Below are positions 33,520-43,869 of a DNA stretch of 64,000 nt, piece after piece. The position numbers were made by a program, and so were the translations under genes. The notes beneath the pieces are model-generated. The model saw only the letters and a program-made list of their open reading frames with translations, had not been told where the DNA came from and searched no databases. The stretch comes from Symbiodinium natans (Eukaryota; Sar; Dinophyceae; Suessiales; Symbiodiniaceae), in the NCBI GenBank assembly GCA_905221605.1, contig CAJNDS010001324.1:121001-185000 (forward strand), written 5' to 3'. Every line of letters starts with the position of its first letter. Within the stretch, counting starts at the first letter, position 1.

Positions 33520-36500
33520 ATGGTCAGATGGAAATTCATCGCTTACAATCCACAATCTCTCAAACGAGCTGACAGAGAGCGCCGAGTCATACATGCATTA
33601 CACAGCAATGATGTCATCGCACTGTCCGGCACCCGTCTGCCAGATGGCGACATCGCAGTCAGTCAGCGTAGAGTTGAAACGCATGCTGTGTATAGTTGGG
33701 GATACGGAACAGGGAGGCTCACCAACTCTCATGCTGGAGTTCAGCTATGCCTCAAACGCAGCCGCTTCGCAGCTGATAACGTGGTACAGATTTCGTCCCC
33801 GCCCAGCGAGTTGCAAGGTCGTGGTGGGGCACTGCGGGTCAAGCGACGTGACTCCGACTTTGCATTCATCGTGTGCTACTTCCATCCCAACTCCAATCTG
33901 CCGTATTCGAAACGCGTCAACACTGCACTTTGGAAATGGGTTGATAGTGTTGTCAGTGCTCTGCCGGCACGATGTGTGCCCTGCTTGCTTGGCGACTTCA
34001 ACGCGCGTGTTGGTAAGGAACATGTGGCAAACAACATATGGACGACCACGCAAGATGAGTCCATCGGCCCGTGCAATGCAGACAACGAGAATTGGAACGG
34101 AGAACAGTTCCGCCAGTTCTTGCAGAGGCATTACCTCGCAGCTACCAACACTTATCACAATGTTGGACCAACCTATTTCGGAATCGTTGCAGATTATACG
34201 TCCCGCGTGGATTTTATATGCATTCCATCCAGCATGTTATCTCAAGTCCAGCATTGCTCTGTGTGGCATCACACAGGCGACGATCTGCAGCTGGTGGCGG
34301 CTCCAGGCCGCCGAGATCACAGACCTCTACAGATCAAGCTCGACCATTCGTTGGGGCTGCAGCCGACACTCACCATGCAGCAACAGTCCCCGACACGCTG
34401 GGATATGGACAGACTCATGCGAGGCGTTCTTCGAGGACACTGTCGAGAGCAACTGGTGGCAGAGGTTGAGTCCCGGTGCAAAGACCTCTTGGAGAGTTCC
34501 CAATGGCAGCATGCCCAGTCGGCAAGCACGCCAGATGATGCCTGGACCATGCTACGTGATGTGGTGTTGTCCGTTGGCAGAGAGTTATATCAGTCTCGCC
34601 CAGTCAAACTCCAAGAGCGGAAAGTTGACACAGCAGCCGCTCTGGAGCACCAGCATGAATGCAAACTACAAATCCAACGGCTTCCTCGCCCGCGTCGTTT
34701 CTGGAGCCAAGGAGCTGACCGAGATACTGTGTCATTACAAGCGCTATCAGATTTGCTGTGCAGATGGCATGCTTTGGCGCGGTATCACAAGGCTCAGCGG
34801 CTCGCTAAACGACTCACAACAAGAGATAAGAGAAGACGTGCCTGTGAACATGTGCACCAGCTTCACGAAGGTTGGCAGAGTGCCAACTTCCAGTCCATGT
34901 GGCGAGCTGCCCGAGCGCTTTCAGGCAGGCGTGTGGGTCCCAAACAACGCAGGTTCGATAGGCCGAAGAGTTGCAGGCCCAGTATGCAGCAATGGCGGCA
35001 GCACATGGCACAAGTGGGGCGTGATGGAGGCTGCAAGGCCGTTGCTACAAACTGGACAGCGCACGTCCAACAGTTTGCTCATGGAGCTACTGGCTGGCAA
35101 CAAAAATGCCGAGCTGATCCGGTATGGCGTAGTCAAATGCAGCAGTTGGCAGCTGAGGACTTGCGTGCTGTGGCTACCCAAGTTTGGCATGCAAAAACAC
35201 GCAAGGCTGTACCTTGTTGGACTATTCCCAATGAAGTGTGGCGCATGCTGCTATATCCCAACTACAACCTGGCAAGAGCTCGACATGGTCTTGGGCACAA
35301 GTCCGCGTGTTTGCAAACTCCGCATCTGCAAAACGCGCTACAGCAGCTCTTCGTGCACATACGATGCTCAGAATCAGCGCCCTTGGAGTGGCATTGCTCG
35401 CAGGGCACGCAGCTTGACAAGCGCAATGGCAAGCCCTTATGTCAGGGCATCCGAGTCATCAACGTGCTGGACCCGATGGGCAAACATTTCTACCGCACAC
35501 TGTGGCGCAGAGGCACGTCGCAAGCTGCTCGAGATTACGCGTGCGGCTATGTTAGACACAAAAGCCGCGAAGAGGCTATTTTGCAGCAAATTTGCTTGGG
35601 GCACCGGCTGCGCGCTGCCGGTGTTGGACATGCTACCCTTTACAAAGACGTGGCAAATGCCTTTTATTCCCCTTTGCATGACCAGCTGGACCTGGCGGTT
35701 GCTAAGACGATGCGGCCACAAGATCAAGTTTTGCTCAAGCAACGGCACAAGGCTGCCTGTATACACTTGCAGGCCGCTGACGGGCCCATATTGCTTTCAG
35801 TTGGCAGTGGTGCTCTCCAAGGCGACAGCATTGCGTCAGATTTATTCATGGAGCAGTATCATCCCCTGGTTGACGAATGGTTGCAAAGAGCAGCGCAAGC
35901 TTCCACCTATCACCAAATGTGCGCATATGATCCGGTCAATTGCAAATATGTCAACACTGCGTTATCCGTCTTCGCGGATGACCTCGCCATTAAGGTCATC
36001 TGCGACGAGGCTGCGGATTTGCAAGCGCAAGCATCTTTCCTGGATGACGAATTGGACGAAGTGCTCGCAAGTGGTGGTATGGCGCAAAACCGCGACAAGC
36101 AAGAAATCGTGTCGCATTTTGCTGGCAGAGGATCTCACAAGCAGATGCGAGAAATCTACTGCGGCAAGACTCCACTCGAGGGGAAAGCAGTGCCGCAGGC
36201 CAAATACTTGGGAGAGATCTGCACGCACAATGGCTCCACTACTGCTGCTCGCAAGCACCGCCTGGACAAAGCTCAGGCAGCCTGGGCAAGTATGGGTTCA
36301 TTTTGGACGCGGACAGGCTGTAGCAAACGGTCCGTCAACATGGTCTTCCGAGCATTGGTCTTCGAGACTGCTGTGGCTGGTTTGGCGCCCTTCGTCCTCA
36401 GTCAATCCGACTACAAGGCCCTCGATGCTTTTGTCGCGGCCAAAGGGCGCATCCTCATGCGAGGAAGCGCGTGCAAGCGCGAAGAACAGCCGGACGGTAC

Positions 36501-37326
36501 TGTCAAGTATGCAGCTGTCCCCAACCAACAAGTCTGGCGGTATCTTGGGCTTGCAGGAGTCTACGTGGAACTGCGTATCAAACGCCTGCAATTCTGGCAA
36601 CGTCTGTTACGACAACCAGAACTTCACTCCAATGTTTTCGCTGCTATGTTCGGGTTCTTCCCGTTTGAAACAACCCCCGCGCTGCAAGAGGATGGCTCCT
36701 TGTCTTCTGCAGCGCATCCGTGGCTCAAACAGTTGGTTGATGATATCGAAGCTCTGCAAGACATCGCCGACCTGGAGCATATCACCAACGCAGTGGACAG
36801 GAAGCCGTTACGCCTATTCAGCCATGACGTTAGACTGGATTTTCTTATGGTTGACATGTCCATTCTCCGGCGCAAGTTTCTCTGTGTGGAAATCCCCCCA
36901 CCAGGATACCAGAGCCCCTCAGTGCAGGGAGAACAGGCTCCCGAAGACTTGCCCGACATTCCAGATGACGAGCAGCATGTGTGCGAGCACACACTTTCAG
37001 ATGGTTCTCTGTGCGGTAGAGCTTTCAAGTCGAGTAAAGCCTTGGCAATACACTGCACCAAGCTACATGAGCATTCACCGATGGAAGCTTTGCTTGTGGT
37101 CACAAATCAATGCTTGTTCTGCAGGGAGGTTTTTGCAAATGTTTTTTCGACGCGGAGACATGTGGCGAATTCCCTCCTACAGCAGCATTGCAGTGGTCGG
37201 TCTAGTGTTGTCAACAGGGCGCCAGATATTCCGGACAATCTTGACTGCAGCATGTGTGACGCACAGTTTGAGACTCTTGAGGCCTTGCACGATCATTTGG
37301 GGCAGCATTTGGGCGCACAGCTATAG
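33520..37326 (+). CDS. LINE endonuclease / reverse transcriptase with C-terminal zinc fingers
   Basis: 1,268 aa from the first ATG (33520, after TTTCAGA); the frame is open from 33439 without an earlier ATG. Domains: AP-endonuclease (FIAYNPQSLK; DVIALSGTRLPDGD; LLGDFNARVG near residue 158; DHRPLQI), which nicks the target; reverse transcriptase with motif A YKDVANAFYS, motif B GALQGDSIASDLF and motif C FADD near residue 817; a thumb/connector; then three Cys/His motifs. The last finger is a classical C-x2-C-x12-H-x3-H (CSMC...HLGQH) near the C terminus and could bind nucleic acid. Catalytic residues appear intact, so the element may be active. There is no RNase H that I can recognise. Confidence 0.93.
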   Translation: MVRWKFIAYNPQSLKRADRERRVIHALHSNDVIALSGTRLPDGDIAVSQRRVETHAVYSWGYGTGRLTNSHAGVQLCLKRSRFAADNVVQISSPPSELQGRGGALRVKRRDSDFAFIVCYFHPNSNLPYSKRVNTALWKWVDSVVSALPARCVPCLLGDFNARVGKEHVANNIWTTTQDESIGPCNADNENWNGEQFRQFLQRHYLAATNTYHNVGPTYFGIVADYTSRVDFICIPSSMLSQVQHCSVWHHTGDDLQLVAAPGRRDHRPLQIKLDHSLGLQPTLTMQQQSPTRWDMDRLMRGVLRGHCREQLVAEVESRCKDLLESSQWQHAQSASTPDDAWTMLRDVVLSVGRELYQSRPVKLQERKVDTAAALEHQHECKLQIQRLPRPRRFWSQGADRDTVSLQALSDLLCRWHALARYHKAQRLAKRLTTRDKRRRACEHVHQLHEGWQSANFQSMWRAARALSGRRVGPKQRRFDRPKSCRPSMQQWRQHMAQVGRDGGCKAVATNWTAHVQQFAHGATGWQQKCRADPVWRSQMQQLAAEDLRAVATQVWHAKTRKAVPCWTIPNEVWRMLLYPNYNLARARHGLGHKSACLQTPHLQNALQQLFVHIRCSESAPLEWHCSQGTQLDKRNGKPLCQGIRVINVLDPMGKHFYRTLWRRGTSQAARDYACGYVRHKSREEAILQQICLGHRLRAAGVGHATLYKDVANAFYSPLHDQLDLAVAKTMRPQDQVLLKQRHKAACIHLQAADGPILLSVGSGALQGDSIASDLFMEQYHPLVDEWLQRAAQASTYHQMCAYDPVNCKYVNTALSVFADDLAIKVICDEAADLQAQASFLDDELDEVLASGGMAQNRDKQEIVSHFAGRGSHKQMREIYCGKTPLEGKAVPQAKYLGEICTHNGSTTAARKHRLDKAQAAWASMGSFWTRTGCSKRSVNMVFRALVFETAVAGLAPFVLSQSDYKALDAFVAAKGRILMRGSACKREEQPDGTVKYAAVPNQQVWRYLGLAGVYVELRIKRLQFWQRLLRQPELHSNVFAAMFGFFPFETTPALQEDGSLSSAAHPWLKQLVDDIEALQDIADLEHITNAVDRKPLRLFSHDVRLDFLMVDMSILRRKFLCVEIPPPGYQSPSVQGEQAPEDLPDIPDDEQHVCEHTLSDGSLCGRAFKSSKALAIHCTKLHEHSPMEALLVVTNQCLFCREVFANVFSTRRHVANSLLQQHCSGRSSVVNRAPDIPDNLDCSMCDAQFETLEALHDHLGQHLGAQL

Positions 37327-37357
37327 TGAGAGCGTAGTCGAGAGTTCCTTGAACGTC

Positions 37358-37960
37358 ATGGATAAGTGGGCGGCAAATGCTGGAACTCCCAACGGGCCGG
37401 CGCTGAAGCGCAGGCAAGTTGGAGGTGAGAAAGACGAGCTTGTCCTGAAGGCGGTTCAGCTCCTCATGAAGTCCAACTTGAAGCTGTCTGCAGACGTACG
37501 GGCCTTGCAGTCGGCAACTTTCCGGACTTGCCTTATCCCATCTACGGCCTCTTTCGTGACCAAGGCGAAGGAAGCCAGTCAGAAGTACAATGACCTCGTT
37601 CAGGCCGCAGGGAAGCACCACGACCTTGGCCCTCCACATATCCATGTGTGGGCAGCGCTGACAGTTGAAGCAGCCGTGCATCTCAGCGGAGAGATGTTGC
37701 AGCGTGTCGAAGCCCATGCTGCTGAAGCCGACTCTCCCAACAAGTTGCTGACGGATGTGCTGTACTGTCGAGTAGCTCCTGCGTACGGTGGCAAGCATGT
37801 GAAGATCTACCTGACCACTACTGACAAGCTGAGACCAGTAGCTGACGCCTTTTTCCACGCGTTCAAAACGCAAGGAGGGGAAGAAAAGTTCGGCTTAGCT
37901 CCCAAGGGCGGCCTTGAGCGTGAGCTCCAGGCGCTGTTGGAGGAAATCCAAAGCAAGTAA
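37358..37960 (+). CDS. LINE downstream ORF, 200 aa, unknown function
   Basis: ATG at 37358, 31 nt after the reverse-transcriptase stop and in the +1 frame. Residues are Lys/Ala/Leu/Glu-rich with predicted helices, a central HIHVWAALTVEAAVHL segment and a basic start (KRRQVGGEKDEL). It ends LEEIQSK with TAA. Typical LINEs place a nucleic-acid-binding ORF upstream of the reverse transcriptase; here the small ORF is downstream. It may be expressed by reinitiation or frameshift. No known domain recognised. Confidence 0.6.
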   Translation: MDKWAANAGTPNGPALKRRQVGGEKDELVLKAVQLLMKSNLKLSADVRALQSATFRTCLIPSTASFVTKAKEASQKYNDLVQAAGKHHDLGPPHIHVWAALTVEAAVHLSGEMLQRVEAHAAEADSPNKLLTDVLYCRVAPAYGGKHVKIYLTTTDKLRPVADAFFHAFKTQGGEEKFGLAPKGGLERELQALLEEIQSK

Positions 37961-40900
37961 GTTGGCCGAATCCGTAGCTAATGCCACGATCGTGGGTGAA
38001 GGCGCCCACATCCGGCAATTAGTGAGGGGGTACTCGCAGGTCCGTGGGTGGTGCCTCGGGGGTGTGTTCTTTTCTGTGTTCTGTTCTTTCACCTCGGCTA
38101 TCCCCATGCGATCTGCATTGGGTCAGTGCCTCCACTCCAATCGGGGAGGACAGCAGGCGACTGACTCTTATCATGTTCCCAGAGCAGAGTGCTCAGCTAG
38201 GCAGACTTTGACTCGTCCGCCATTCAGCTGCGTGAGTGAGTGAGAGAGTCTTTCTGCTCAGTGAGCGCCACCATCTTCAGGGCAAGCTCTGCCATATCCT
38301 GCTCCTTCTTCTCGAGCACGTGGGAGTTGAACCGTTGCCAGACCTCCTTCCGGGATGCTGGCGTCTGGAGGTGCTCGGTGAAGGTCGGGAAGTCTTGCAC
38401 CGCACGGCGCAAGGACCCGGAGTGGCCCTTCAGATGCTTGGTCCAAGGTTCCGCGAAGAGCACGTACCAGTGGACTCGGCCGCTTGAGGTCACACCTTCA
38501 CCTTCACCACACTGCCACTTCCAGGTCCTCACCATGGCAAAGAACACCAAAGACAGCAGCAAGCTCCAAACCGAGAGATCGGCTATGGAGACGTAGGCTA
38601 GCCTCTTCCACTCCTCTGAGCCGTCCTGATGGAGCAGAGGGAACAAGAGCCGAGATGTAGACAGGGAGCAGATTCAAGCAAGCCTAAGCCTAAGCCATCC
38701 CGCAACATCCCAAACCCGTCCTTGAAGCCGCAATACAACAGAGGATCCTCAGCCAGGCACATCCGCCCAGATTCGCATCTCACGCAGTTGACGAAGATCA
38801 GGTCCAGCCTGAATCGAGCAGTAATCAGGAGCATGATCAGGAAGGAGGTGCTTTCCATCAGTATGCCTGTGAGGTGGGTCTTAGTGGTCTTAGTAGCCTT
38901 TGCCATGACGAACTGCACAAGCACCAGCACCATGTTCCCCAAAACGATTGCCCAGTGCAAGCACCAGTCTAGAGACCAGTTGTTGATGAAAGAACTGCCC
39001 AGAGAACAGTGTGTGAACACGCTGGTATCGAAAGCAGCGAGGGTCACGATGGTTTTCCAAACATCCTGAAGGGGCCCTGTGCTCGATTGCCAGTTCGGGA
39101 ACAACGTAAACACCCACAGGAACTGCAGGACTGCAATGGCTGCAAAGAACAGCGTAGCTTCGGCTTCCATTGTCATGGCCTGCCCCAGCCGTCCCAAGAC
39201 CTTCTTGTGATGCCTGCAGACCTCTCGGAAGCTGGTATTCAGGACATCCGTGGCAGCCTCCCATCGCAGGATCACCATGGTGGCAAGCAGAGCCAGGACT
39301 AGAACAATCCGTCCCATGATGCTAAGGACCTTCTGGAATCCGCTGCACTGGTAGCATTCGGCGTTTGTCATGTAATGGTCCTCTGCACATGGCACACATC
39401 GAACACCATCCGGAGCCCTTCCAGCGGCACATTCATTGGTGGATGTTGTGCTGCCCGCCAGGCAGGAGTCTGAAGGAAAGCAGCTCCAGAAGGTTCGCGC
39501 GTCAGGACTCCAGTGGCCGGGGGACGAGTGAGGCTGAAAATCAGCCCCGGGGCACACCGCATTGGCCATGCAACTTATGCAAAGTCCGTCATCCTTGTAA
39601 AAGCCCTCCTTGCAAGTGCACTGGGAAGATTGCGTGGCACCTTCAGCCGGCGTTGTCCAATTCGCTGGGCAAGCGCTGCACGCGCGCTGCCCGATCGAAG
39701 GATTCCAAAACCCTGGCAGGCACAATGCGCAACGTTCCCTCAAATAGCCTGGGCCAGACACCGGGTCCTCATCGGTCTTGAAGCTGCCTGCCGGGCAGCT
39801 CTCGCAGCAAGTCTCAACCGTGACGTCCGTGGAGTTTTCCTGGCCCAAGGCAAACTCCCAACCCGCAGGGCACAGCAAAGTAGCACACGTTGGAAGGCAG
39901 CAGCTCGTCACGTCCAAATTTGTGGAAGACTGGTTGGCAGGGTTGGCGGTGAAACCTTCGGGACACTGGTAGACTGCACAAGTTGCCGCACAGCAGTTCG
40001 ACTGAGAGACATTTGTGGAGGTCTCTTGGTCGAGAACTGGCGAGTAGCCAGCGTTACAGGCGAGGCTGGCACAGGTGGCCTCACAGCATGTTTCCTGGTT
40101 CACCACAGTTGACGTGAGCTGGCTAAGGTCAGAGACGTAGGCGACAGGACAGCTGAATGTTGCGCAAGTTGCATCGCAGCAGGTTCCCGTTGAGACGTCG
40201 ATTGAGGCGGATGCAACCAGGTCGGGCAGATAGCCAGAGGGGCATTGAAAAGCAGCACACGTCGGCTGGCAGCAGTCTGACACAGAAAGATCGGTGAGGG
40301 CTGATTTTGCTGGATCTGCGACATGACTCATCGGGCAAGCAAAGAGCGCACATGTCGGACGGCAGCAGTTGTCCAAGGTCACTGTGGTCGAGGGTGTCTG
40401 GGCGGGATCCACGACAAAGCCTCCATAGCATTGGAAGGTGGCACAAGTCTCTTCGCAACAATGCGACTGAGTCACCAGTGTAGAGGACTGGCGATGCGCA
40501 ATTGCTTGGGTCCCTGCTGGGCATGTCAGAGTCGCACACGTTGCCGAGCAGCAGCTGCCAAGAGACACGGCAGTGATGGAAGAGGACTCGTCCACCGGAA
40601 GGTAATTTGCTGGGCATGCGAACGTAGCACATGTGGCCTCGCAACATGTCTCAGTTGTGAGATTGGTGCTGCTGACAGCAGCTGGGTTTGGCACATAATC
40701 TGCTGGGCACGTAAACAAGGCACACGTGTCCTGGCAGCAGTCACTTACAGACACGCTCGTGGAGGTCGCCTGGGAGGCATCTGCAACTTGCCCGTCTGGA
40801 CATGGAAACACAGCACAGGTCGCCAAGCAGCACTCGGAGGTACTTGTTCCAAAGTTGGAGCTGATTTCAACATAGCCTGCAGGGCACACACTGAGCGCTG

Positions 40901-43869
40901 CACATTGAGCTGTGCAGCATTCCTCTGTGTACACCAGCGTGGACGCAGAGTTGGACAGGTTTGCTACAAACCCTGTAGGGCACGAGAAAGTTGCACAAGT
41001 GGCTTGGCAGCAGCTCTGCTGGCTGAGATCAGTGGCCAGCCTGCGGTCTGGGTTGGCCACATAATCTGCAGGGCAGGTGAATGTGGCACAAGTGGCTTGA
41101 CAGCAGTTGGACTGGGTCACCGTAGTTGATCGTGAAAGCAATGGACGAGCTATGTAATCTGCAGGGCATGTGAAAGTGGCACATGTCGCTTTGCAGCAGC
41201 TGGACTGGGACAGCGTGGTGGACGCCAGTCCTGCAAGGTCTGGCACATAGCCTGCAGGGCACGTGAAGGTAGCACAGGTGGCTTCGCAGCAACTTGCTCG
41301 CGATAGCACGGTGGAGGCACTCTGAGCTGGATTTGCAACATAGCCGTCCGGGCACCCAAACGTGGCGCAGGTCGCCTCACAGCAGTTCGAAACCGAAATC
41401 TCGGTGGAGGCGCTGTTGGCAAGGTTTGGGCTGTGGCCAGCAGGGCATTGGAAAGATGAACACTCTTGCACGCAGCAGGAGGTCTGTGAGACTGTGTCAG
41501 GCGTGCCAGAAACTGGCGTGAAGCCAACTGGACACGTGAAAGCCAGACAGCTATCGAGCTTGCAACATGCCTTGTTCGAGACGATTGTGCTCTGCGCGAA
41601 GGCAGGATCATTCACGTAACCGATTGGGCACGTGAAGCCGGTGCACGTCTGAATGCAACAGCTGGCATCGGTCAGAAGCGTGGAAGCTGCCCGCGTACTG
41701 TCAACCACAAAACCACTGGAACATGTGTACGATTGGCATGTGCCTTCACAGCAATCTGATGTGCTCAGGCTTATGGAAGACATAGCTGACAGCTTCGGAA
41801 CAAAGGATGCAGGACATGTGAACGATGCACAGGACGGAGAGCAACAAGTCTGGAAATCCAAGGTTGTCGCCTGGCTGTTGCCTGGATTGGGCGCGTACCC
41901 AAGGGGGCATGAAAATGATGCACAGGATGGCAAGCAGCAGTTGTCCTGTCGCACATCAGTTGAGCCCGACTTGGCTGGATCGGGCACAAAGTTGGTTTGG
42001 CATGACAAGCCAGAGCATGTGGGCAAGCAACACTCCAACACCGTCAGTGTTGAGGAATTCTCGTTGCTTGTGTCAGGAACATGATCTGCCGGGCATGAGA
42101 AGCGAGAGCATGATTCCACGCAGCAAGTTTGCTGCGACACCGGCGCACTCGTCAGCATGCTCGGATTCCTCACGTAGCCTGAGGGACAGTCGAAAGCGCT
42201 GCAAGTCATTTCACAGCAGTCGGCATCCGACACAACCGTAGAGGCCAACTTCGCTTGAACAGGAATGTGCCCTGCTGGGCAAGTGTGAGCTGCGCAAGTC
42301 CTCAAGCAGCAAAAGTCTTCACTCACAGCAGGAGCCTCCGCAGACTGTTGGATGAATCCAGGCTGGCAGGGATGGTATGCCTGTGCACATGTTTGCACAC
42401 ACTGGGGAATGGTCTCGAGCGCTTCATAGGTTCCGTTGTTGCAAATGTAACCTCCACCACTCGGGATAAATCCTGTAGCACATGGAACCGCACAAAGGAA
42501 GCCATCAAAGGCATTGTTGCAGGAACTGAGATCTTGGGAGTTGTTGACAACGGGCACAGTTGGGCATGGATTGCCCGCTTGCGCGACAGAAACACCAAGA
42601 ACAACCCCGCGGGCTTCTCCCATTCGCCTCACTAAAGCAGTGGCACCTCCATACCTGGGGGCGAAGTTGATATCAGTGTTCTGAACTTGAACTTTCACAA
42701 CCCCGCTCGAAAAATCCGAGAGCCCGCCCACAGCATACATGCCAATGACGCCCTTATCCGCGATGGCATCACAGGAGTCTGCCGGGATGACACTGTCATC
42801 TGGAGCCACTGCGTAGCACGTGATGACGGCATCGCCTGGAAGCAGGCCTTTTGCCACACAGTCTGTCAGCATGTCCACAGCTGGCGGGTTGCTCTGACAG
42901 CCAGCTCCGCGGGCAACGCTGCCACGGCATGTCTGCGTCAAGCTGGTCATCACAGGTGTACCTTGTTCGCGTGTCAGCACCATATCTCCAGAAGCACTAC
43001 CGGTCAGGCTGTGGTAGGTTCCCAAAATCACTTTCAGCTGGCCAGGGTTTGATGGAGAAGTTGCGGCGCAAAACAGCGAGGAATGGGCTTGTGCAAGCTG
43101 GGCCCATTGTGCAATGAGCACAAGGACTGCACATGACCTCAGGACAAAGCTGTCGGATTCTGTCGAATCCCTCGACTTTGGGGCTTCAGTATCTTACATT
43201 ACGGATCCTTCAAGACCCAAACATGTGTCTCCATGCTCTTGTGCCACTTGCGCAGCAAAGGAGTGTGCAAACTGAAAACGCTTAGCCGCTTGGCTGCCAA
43301 ACCATGAACTCTCACGATGAGCAAAAGAAAAAAAAACGATGCGACAAGCTCCGTACCAAACCTGGGGGAACAAGCCCTGAGGTCGCGGCGACGCCATGAT
43401 GGACTTGAGATAGCAGTCTTACGAGATTTCTCGCCTATCCGTCTAAATCAACTTGGAGCCAAAGGGCCTGGTTTGAGCATGCAGCATACTCCAAGCGTGC
43501 ACGGTTCACGAACTGACAAAAGCAGATCAAAGATCATCAGAGCACATCCAAGTGAAGTGACCATTTCATGTTTCCGGAGAAACTCAGTTCCGCTGCACCC
43601 GGGCTGCTTGGCAGCGCACATGTGAAGCAGACAGGGTCGTTTTTTCTTGGCATGGGTCGGGAGCTGGGCATGGGTTTTCTCAAGTCCCAGCTTTTTTCGA
43701 CCGACCGCCTCTTTCTCACAGCTGCCATCGAGCAGCCTGCAGCTCCCGCACGTCTCGGCCAAGCCGTTCTTGCCACGACCAGACGCGCGTTTGCAGCAGA
43801 AAATCAAAAGAAGAAGGGAGAAAATGGTTCCGGTGGGAACCATCAGGCGTCAGCTCAGGCTCAAAAGGT

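Larger units (their letters stand above)
33386..38248 (+). mobile_element. Full-length non-LTR retrotransposon (LINE), 4,863 bp, with 14-bp target duplication
   Basis: TCTTTCTGCTCAGT occurs at 33372-33385 and 38249-38262, flanking the element; uninterrupted copies have it once. The element is antisense to the host gene. It carries an apurinic-type endonuclease, a reverse transcriptase, Cys/His fingers and a second downstream ORF. Its 3' end is a short GTGAGTGAGTGAGAGA tract rather than poly(A), as in LINE clades with microsatellite tails. There are no LTRs. The exact duplication and open ORFs indicate recent retrotransposition. Confidence 0.93.
32774..43121 (-). pseudogene. Array copy C: same gene, split by a LINE
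   Basis: The 5' part runs from 43121 to 38263 (with the intron at 38626-38720) and the 3' part from 33385 to the stop at 32774. A 4,863-bp retrotransposon lies between them, inserted in exon 2 within the cytoplasmic-looking segment ...ALKMVALTEQK. Reading from the 5' side, the frame runs into the element and stops after TEQKDSLTHSRS, which removes the last four membrane helices. Otherwise open along its length, so the insertion is recent. Sequence variants (RQDN, SAMSSIS, GTPDTVS, EETCATF) group it with copy A. Confidence 0.88.

Noticed and set aside
33287-37357. A 1,557-codon protein overlapping the LINE polymerase
   Set aside because: The endonuclease and reverse-transcriptase motifs are all in the other frame; only the part after 37358 is kept as a candidate ORF. 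The long open stretch is listed as an observation.
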